Source: HGM13006 sp964527315 (GTDB lineage: Bacteria > Bacillota > Clostridia > Oscillospirales > Oscillospiraceae). Taken from it: a DNA stretch of 19,188 nt. The notes below the pieces were generated by a model. That model ran no database searches. It was not told the DNA's origin and saw only the letters and a list, made by a program, of their open reading frames with translations. A program made the position numbers and the translations under genes. The first letter of the stretch is position 1. Every line of letters begins with the position of its first letter. The stretch lies in assembly GCA_964527315.1 (NCBI GenBank), contig CAZGOQ010000035.1:1-19188 (forward strand), given 5' to 3'. Positions 15,482-19,188 of the stretch are shown here, in pieces.

Positions 15482-15491
15482 CCATTTTTGA

Positions 15492-17294
15492 TCAGCCGGT
15501 ACCGATGGTCACCACCCGGTCCCGTTTTTTATAAGTGCTTTTTCCCAGATAATTGGTCTTGAGCAGATTGCCGCTGCCGTCATAAACATATTGATAGGCT
15601 TCGTATACATAGCCGGTATAGGGAGAAACTGTTTCCTTCGACGTGCCAGAGGGGAGGGAATTGTCATACTCCCTGATCGTGGAATAGGGCGTGGAACTAA
15701 TCTGTTTGCTGTCCAGCTTTACATAATTGTTATTGACCTTTGTACCATAGATCGCGATGTGAACATAACCTCCGGATACCGATGCGTCGATGCGAATGGG
15801 ATAGTCTGTATTGTTGCGGAAACAGAAATCCTGCGAACCCCAATAAACCGTTGCGTCCAGCCCGCCGGGCACATAGGTCACAAAGAAGGTATGGGGCGCA
15901 CGGTTTGTGATCTCCAGATTGGCGTAAAGCGCCGCGTCATAAATGGTAGACGCTACCTGACAGATTCCACCGCCGATCTCTCCCACAGAATCATTGCCCA
16001 CATAGACAGTCGCCTCTTTGTAGCCCTTTTCCGCTGTCCGTTGGCCCACCACGCCGTTAAAGGAGAAGGTTCCGCCGGCATTGATTACGGTGCCGTTGAT
16101 GGCCCGACAGGCAAGGGTCAGATTGTTGGTGCGGTTGGCGCTGACCGTATGGGGAGAGGAATAGGAGGAAAGCTTATCCCGAAACAGCACTTCCTGAAGT
16201 TCTAATGCTGTGCGCTCCGGAGGCAGTTCCGTCATAGGAATGGAGAGAAAATCGCCCCAGGAGGAATTCATTATCCTGCTCACAGCCATTTCCCAATCCA
16301 GACCATACCCTACTCTGCCCTCCTGCACCCTGCCGGATTCGTAATATGGCTCCACCGGTTCGCAGGCCAGCGTATGATAAGCTTCTACAATGTCCACTTC
16401 CGAGGGCGTTACTTCTTTTAATTCCAGCGAAACGCTGCCGTAACTGCCGCTTTCCATTTCCGTCTCTGCCAGACGATAGAGGGTTTCGGCCTCCATCGTG
16501 TAGCCCGGCTGGCCGATGGTCACGTCAATGCTGTGGGTTTCCTCGTTGGCCACGACCTCCGGTTCCACCGGATCGCTGCTATAGTCCTTTGCGCAGGTTT
16601 CTGTCAGGGCTTTTAAGGCGTTTTTGTCAATCTCCACCGTCGTATAATCCAGCACGATCTCGGAAAAATCAAGATAAAGAAACGCATACTCCACAGCTTC
16701 TTCTATGGTTTCCGGAGCAATTTCTCTGCCCGGCTTGCCCAGAGTCAGCGTGACAGTATGTTTCTCCCGGTCAAAAGACGCGGTGCTCTCTGTGGGCGTA
16801 ATTTTTGTTTCCTCATAGATTTCCCTGGCCCTTTTCTGAATATCATCCCGACTATAGACCAGTTCCGTTCTCGCATCCAGCAAATATTCCGTCTGTTCCG
16901 CTTGATGATAGGCCTTATAAAGTCCATAGGCGGAGTTGTCCTGCCGGAGATAATCATAGGCCCTCCGGGCCACTGCCGCGCTGTTGAGGGTCAGGCCTTC
17001 CTGGTCGGGGCAGATCTCATAGGATACATCCGGCAATCGGAGGGTGACACTGTAATCCGTATCCTTCAAAGCATCTTCAATGGCCTGACAGGCCTGTTCC
17101 TTTGTCATTCCGCCCAGATCCACACCGGCGCAGTAGACATTGGGCATAATTTTATCGTATCCACGGAAGGGGCGGATGGCAACAAATAAAAAACAAAGCA
17201 GACCGATCATCAGGACCGCCAGCAGCAAAAGACTGCCGGACAGGATCACAAACAATCGCTTCTCCTGCCATAATTGTTTCAGCCGCTGTGCCAT
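15492..17294 (-). CDS. VanW/YoaR-like membrane-anchored cell-wall protein
   Basis: A 600-residue protein with a short cytoplasmic N terminus and one membrane segment (about 14-40), the rest predicted outside the cell. The middle carries two diverged repeats of the YoaR/putative peptidoglycan-binding type (about 50-175 and 180-310; note LTLGKPGREIAPETI and VTIGQPGYTMEAETL). The VanW domain lies at about 375-515 with its hallmarks NRTNNLTLACRAINGTVINA, FSFNGVVGQRTAEKGYKEA and GEIGGGICQVASTIYDAAL (C445). A G5-like segment (YTGYVYEAYQYVYDGSGNLL) ends it. VanW is named after a vancomycin-resistance accessory gene, but most VanW-domain proteins, including this one, sit outside resistance clusters and have no known activity; there are no other van genes here. 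MAQRL at 17294 is chosen because AGGAGAAG lies eight bases upstream; the longer frame to 17366 would run into the promoter. Confidence 0.92.
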   Translation of the reverse strand: MAQRLKQLWQEKRLFVILSGSLLLLAVLMIGLLCFLFVAIRPFRGYDKIMPNVYCAGVDLGGMTKEQACQAIEDALKDTDYSVTLRLPDVSYEICPDQEGLTLNSAAVARRAYDYLRQDNSAYGLYKAYHQAEQTEYLLDARTELVYSRDDIQKRAREIYEETKITPTESTASFDREKHTVTLTLGKPGREIAPETIEEAVEYAFLYLDFSEIVLDYTTVEIDKNALKALTETCAKDYSSDPVEPEVVANEETHSIDVTIGQPGYTMEAETLYRLAETEMESGSYGSVSLELKEVTPSEVDIVEAYHTLACEPVEPYYESGRVQEGRVGYGLDWEMAVSRIMNSSWGDFLSIPMTELPPERTALELQEVLFRDKLSSYSSPHTVSANRTNNLTLACRAINGTVINAGGTFSFNGVVGQRTAEKGYKEATVYVGNDSVGEIGGGICQVASTIYDAALYANLEITNRAPHTFFVTYVPGGLDATVYWGSQDFCFRNNTDYPIRIDASVSGGYVHIAIYGTKVNNNYVKLDSKQISSTPYSTIREYDNSLPSGTSKETVSPYTGYVYEAYQYVYDGSGNLLKTNYLGKSTYKKRDRVVTIGTG

Positions 17295-17337
17295 CTTTGC
17301 TTCTCCTCTCCTCATGCAGTCGACATAATTCTTTTCT

Positions 17338-17366
17338 ATTATACACAAAGCCTGTCGAAATTGCAA
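17338..17366 (-). promoter_or_regulatory. Sigma-A promoter of the VanW-like gene
   Basis: On the minus strand a perfect TATAAT (17343-17338) lies 17 bp downstream of TTGCAA (17366-17361; 4 of 6 to TTGACA). The start of transcription would be near 17331, giving a leader of about 37 bases with a GAGGAGAGGAG ribosome region before ATG 17294. This placement also excludes the longer N-terminal frame. Confidence 0.75.
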
Positions 17367-17374
17367 ACCCTTTT

Positions 17375-17414
17375 CTCAAAAGGAAATCCGGCCCACGAAA
17401 AGACGAGGGCCGGA
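17375..17414 (-). terminator. Terminator of the 66-residue gene
   Basis: TCCGGCCC (17387-17394) and GGGCCGGA (17407-17414) form an 8-bp GC-rich stem with a 12-base loop; on the minus strand it is followed by TTTCCTTTT. It starts six bases after the stop of the small gene at 17420 and lies just upstream of the VanW promoter. Confidence 0.8.
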
Positions 17415-17419
17415 ATGCG

Positions 17420-17620
17420 TCACCCCATGGCCGGAATTTTTGCCACATATGCTTTCATCTCCGCCTTAGAACGGATCCCGTGGGTGCCATTGATCAGTTC
17501 CATCTGAACATTCAGGGGCAGGCCATCATAGACAGTTCTGGCTTCCTTGTTCTCCAGCAATGCCATTCCAAAGCCCATGGGAAGCTGCGTCAGCGCTTTT
17601 GACGACGTTAAATCCGACAT
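17420..17620 (-). CDS. Small protein of unknown function (66 residues)
   Basis: Short soluble protein, MSDLTSSKALTQLPMGFGMA at the start and MKAYVAKIPAMG at the end, without signal peptide, membrane segment or cysteine. ATG 17620 has GAGGTGA five to six bases upstream, the stop is followed by a terminator, and codon use looks like its neighbours, so it is very likely real. I recall similar small clostridial proteins with a conserved LPMGFGMAL motif, an N-terminal helix, a polar middle helix and a [VI]-x-SK-x-EM-x-x-YV ending; here NGTHGIRSKAEMKAYVAKI fits. The fold is probably three helices. I know no function. It is transcribed away from the zinc ribbon/DUF4234 gene, sharing a 135-base spacer. 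Confidence 0.8.
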   Translation of the reverse strand: MSDLTSSKALTQLPMGFGMALLENKEARTVYDGLPLNVQMELINGTHGIRSKAEMKAYVAKIPAMG

Positions 17621-17683
17621 ATTTCTCACCTCATTGACAATATAACCGCAAATACGACCGGTCATACTGAAAAACAGCGTTGG

Positions 17684-17697
17684 AATTGTTTACAATT
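17684..17697. repeat. Inverted repeat AATTGT-TT-ACAATT overlapping the -35
   Basis: Perfect 6-bp arms (17684-17689, 17692-17697) with a 2-base spacer cover the -35 hexamer of the plus-strand promoter at 17689. The position is that of a repressor operator in the spacer between the divergent 66-residue gene and the DUF4234 gene. No regulator gene lies next to it, and AT-rich short dyads occur by chance, so this is weak. Confidence 0.35.
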
Positions 17698-17717
17698 TAG
17701 ATAAAATATGCTATGAT
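17689..17717 (+). promoter_or_regulatory. Sigma-A promoter of the DUF4234/DUF2752 pair
   Basis: TTTACA (17689-17694; 5 of 6), 17-bp spacer, TATGAT (17712-17717; 5 of 6) with an extended TGC directly before the -10. The predicted start is near 17724. The ribosome site GAGAGGAGAG precedes the ATG at 17756. Confidence 0.85.
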
Positions 17718-17755
17718 TTTTTTAACATCCGTTCCATAAGAGAGGAGAGATTGGA

Positions 17756-18262
17756 ATGAAATGTCCCAAATGCGGCACGGAAATGGATGACCGCGCCAAC
17801 TTCTGTCCGGTCTGCGGAGAAAGCCTGAAGTCCGGCGCATCCGGCGGTTCCCGGCAGAATTTCGAACCGGGAAGATATGCCGATCCGCCGTTGAACCAAT
17901 ATCGCGCACCCATCGGCCGGCGAAATATCGCAGTTTGTATCATTCTCAGCATCGTAACCTGCGGTATCTATGGACTGTACTGGCTCTACTGCATTGTGGA
18001 AGATCTGAACGCGGCCGGTCGTCAGACCAATGACACCGGCGGCGGTTTGGTGGTGCTTCTAAGCATTGTGACCTGCGATATCTACCTGTTATACTGGATG
18101 TATAAAGCTGGCGGCAAAGTCAATCAGCTGCACTACATATCCGGTCAACGGGAAGATGGCAGCCTTGGGATACTCTATTTGATCCTGACATTCTTTGGCG
18201 TCGGCATTGTTTCCTATGCACTGATTCAAAATGAACTTAACAAGGTTGCCGGGCTGGAATAA
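17756..18262 (+). CDS. Zinc-ribbon and DUF4234 membrane protein
   Basis: A 168-residue protein with an N-terminal zinc ribbon (C3-x2-C6 and C17-x2-C20: MKCPKCG and FCPVCGE), a polar linker of about 35 residues, and a C-terminal DUF4234 membrane region. DUF4234 function is unknown to me. The membrane region carries an internal repeat: ILSIVTCGIYGLYWLY (63-78) and LLSIVTCDIYLLYWMY (101-116), with a third, weaker copy at about 142-156 (LILTFFGVGIVSYAL). Each unit looks like a membrane segment with an aromatic end. GAGAGGAGAG lies 7-10 bases before the ATG. The last 32 bases overlap the DUF2752 gene, so the two are one transcription unit and may act together in the membrane. Confidence 0.9.
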   Translation: MKCPKCGTEMDDRANFCPVCGESLKSGASGGSRQNFEPGRYADPPLNQYRAPIGRRNIAVCIILSIVTCGIYGLYWLYCIVEDLNAAGRQTNDTGGGLVVLLSIVTCDIYLLYWMYKAGGKVNQLHYISGQREDGSLGILYLILTFFGVGIVSYALIQNELNKVAGLE

Positions 18263-18635
18263 ACGGCTGCGACGGACGGTTCTTTTCTGGGGCGGTCTGC
18301 TGCTTGCAGGGCTTTTGTATGCCGGATTTATGAGAATCACCGGTTGGGGGATCCCCTGCATATTTCATCTGCTGACCGGCTTATACTGTCCCGGCTGCGG
18401 CGTCAGCCATATGGCCCTTTGTCTGCTGTGGGGAGATCTTGCCGGCGCCTTTGCGGCCAACGGCGCAATCCTTTGTCTATTGCCTTTGGCTGCCGTGCTG
18501 GCGGTCAGGAAAAGCGTTTGCTTTGTTCTGAGCGGTGAGAAACGGCTGCGTTCCTGGGAAAATGCCATAGCTGTTTCCATGGCAGTGTTCCTGACACTGT
18601 TCGGAATCTTGAGGAATTTGACTTTCCTGACTTGA
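18231..18635 (+). CDS. DUF2752 membrane protein
   Basis: A 134-residue membrane protein. The hallmark of DUF2752 is LYCPGCGVSHMALCLLWGDL (C53-x2-C56 between two membrane segments), followed by A-x-x-x-N (AGAFAANG). Hydrophobic segments lie at about residues 17-34, 41-68 (re-entrant or membrane), 76-92 and 113-131. The molecular function of DUF2752 is not known to me. ATG 18231 overlaps the preceding gene by 32 bases and has no clear ribosome site, so translation may depend on coupling; a TTG at 18246 in frame is an alternative. The stop (18633-18635) lies inside the -35 of the tyrS promoter, and no terminator separates it from the T-box. Confidence 0.87.
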   Translation: MNLTRLPGWNKRLRRTVLFWGGLLLAGLLYAGFMRITGWGIPCIFHLLTGLYCPGCGVSHMALCLLWGDLAGAFAANGAILCLLPLAAVLAVRKSVCFVLSGEKRLRSWENAIAVSMAVFLTLFGILRNLTFLT

Positions 18636-18661
18636 CAAAACCCTAAAAGCTGTGCTATACT
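18632..18661 (+). promoter_or_regulatory. Sigma-A promoter of the tyrS T-box leader
   Basis: Perfect -35 TTGACA (18632-18637), 18-bp spacer, -10 TATACT (18656-18661; 5 of 6) preceded by an extended TGC. The -35 overlaps the stop codon of the DUF2752 gene. The transcript should start near 18668, about 13 bases before the first conserved T-box element. Confidence 0.9.
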
Positions 18662-18680
18662 CCATAAAAATAAAAACGGC

Positions 18681-18929
18681 AATGATGGAGAACAGTAGAA
18701 AGGATTTGTCCCGACAGAGAGTTTCCGGTGGGTGCAAGGAAACGACGGATCATTTTGAAATTACACTCTTGAGCTTCCGGCTGAATGATATCCTATTAGG
18801 CCGCCACGGTTGCGCCCGTTATCGCGCTCGGAGTTTTAACTCCCTGAGGTCTTTTGCCGCAAGGCGGAGACAACCAGAGGTGGTACCGCGTCAATACGCC
18901 CTCTGCTCGAAAGAGCAGGGGGCTTTTTT
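18681..18929 (+). promoter_or_regulatory. Tyrosine-specific T-box riboswitch upstream of tyrS
   Basis: The leader senses uncharged tRNA-Tyr by base pairing and lets transcription pass the terminator when charging is low. Conserved parts in order: the stem I base and AGTAGA loop (AATGATGGAGAACAGTAGAA, from 18681), the AGAGAG element (18715-18720), the GGTGGGTGCAAGG apical part (18727-18739), and the specifier region with the tyrosine codon TAC (18762-18764, in GAAATTACACTC). The T-box sequence AGAGGTGGTACCGCG (18876-18890) forms the antiterminator; TGGT in its bulge would pair with ACCA, which fits an A discriminator base as usual for tRNA-Tyr. A terminator follows at 18898-18929. The specifier codon agrees with the downstream gene tyrS. 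Confidence 0.95.
18898..18929 (+). terminator. T-box intrinsic terminator
   Basis: GCCCTCTGCTC (18898-18908) pairs with GAGCAGGGGGC (18913-18923; one G-T pair) around GAAA, followed by six T. It is the alternative to the antiterminator built from the T-box sequence just upstream. Confidence 0.93.
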
Positions 18930-18996
18930 AGGCCGCTGAACCCATTACGGCCCAGTTGCCTTGAGATTTTATTCTGTTACAAAAGGAGAAAACGCT

Positions 18997-19188
18997 ATGC
19001 AGTTGTATGAGGAACTGGTTGCCCGGGGGCTGATTGCCCAGGTGACCAACGAGGAAGAGATCAAAAATATGATCAACGAAGGAAAGGCTACCTTCTATAT
19101 TGGCTTTGACTGCACCGCCGACAGTCTCACCGCCGGGCACTTTATGGCGCTGACGCTGATGAAGCGGCTCCAGATGGCGGGCAACAAG
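18997..19188 (+). CDS. tyrS: Tyrosyl-tRNA synthetase, N-terminal part (cut by window end)
   Basis: First 64 codons of a class I tyrosyl-tRNA synthetase, which charges tRNA-Tyr with tyrosine using ATP. The start is at ATG 18997 with AAAAGGAGA upstream. The N-terminal helix (LYEELVARGLIAQVTNEEEI) is followed by FYIGFDCTADSLTAGHFMAL, corresponding to the family YxGFDPTADSLHxGHL. Two differences from the textbook motif are visible: Cys replaces Pro in GFDPTADSL, and the first position of the HIGH motif is Thr (TAGH). The second His and the TADSL residues are kept. The assignment is secured by the upstream T-box with a tyrosine specifier. The gene runs out of the window. Confidence 0.96.
   Translation, partial: MQLYEELVARGLIAQVTNEEEIKNMINEGKATFYIGFDCTADSLTAGHFMALTLMKRLQMAGNK

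Noticed and set aside
15492..17294. VanW gene as a glycopeptide-resistance determinant
   Set aside because: No vanR/S/H/A/X genes are near; VanW domains are widespread in cell-wall proteins without any resistance role.
18652..18939. Forward open frame of 95 codons upstream of tyrS
   Set aside because: It lies over the promoter and T-box RNA, whose conserved elements explain the sequence.

Overview
The window looks like chromosomal DNA from a spore-forming gut clostridium, most likely of the Oscillospiraceae/Ruminococcaceae. The grounds are a moderately GC-rich genome with strong AGGAGG-type ribosome sites, a spoIIR gene, the Firmicutes AddAB (not RecBCD) repair enzyme, a T-box in front of tyrS, VanW/DUF4234/DUF2752 membrane proteins, and the tail of an SLH-type surface protein. 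This taxonomic call is inference from gene content. One stretch of 100 N (1929-2028) is an assembly gap.

Layout. 1-122: the last 22 codons of an SLH-like protein and its terminator. 123-588: mostly empty, holding a decayed minus-strand fragment that resembles DUF3870 proteins. 589-4058: a plus-strand operon with its own sigma-A promoter: an Lrp/AsnC regulator, a class I aminotransferase (3' part lost in the gap), a DUF1015 protein (5' end lost in the gap) and ispE, joined by 4-base ATGA overlaps where the joins can be seen. 4070-4115: a strong hairpin/terminator that overlaps the ribosome site of spoIIR. 4116-14086: spoIIR, addB, addA, dusB, an ECF-type sigma factor and its membrane anti-sigma factor; addB through the anti-sigma gene are coupled by overlapping stops and starts. 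A bidirectional terminator separates this run from a convergent block on the minus strand: a lipoprotein serpin (14135-15361), a VanW/YoaR-like membrane protein (15492-17294) and a 66-residue unknown protein (17420-17620). 17689-18635: a plus-strand pair of small membrane proteins (zinc ribbon-DUF4234 and DUF2752). 18632-19188: promoter, tyrosine-specific T-box and the start of tyrS.

How the genes work together. The first operon pairs an amino-acid-responsive regulator with an aminotransferase, then isoprenoid synthesis (ispE). AddA and AddB form one heterodimer for double-strand break repair. The sigma/anti-sigma pair is probably a membrane stress switch. The most interesting proposal is that this switch controls the convergent serpin: the serpin has, at the right distance from its start, a motif of the ECF type (GGAAC, 16 bases, CGTC). 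I found no CRISPR array, insertion sequence, tRNA, rRNA or prophage. I do not see a clearly new multi-gene defence or mobile system; the serpin-ECF arrangement and the unknown small proteins are the leads worth testing.
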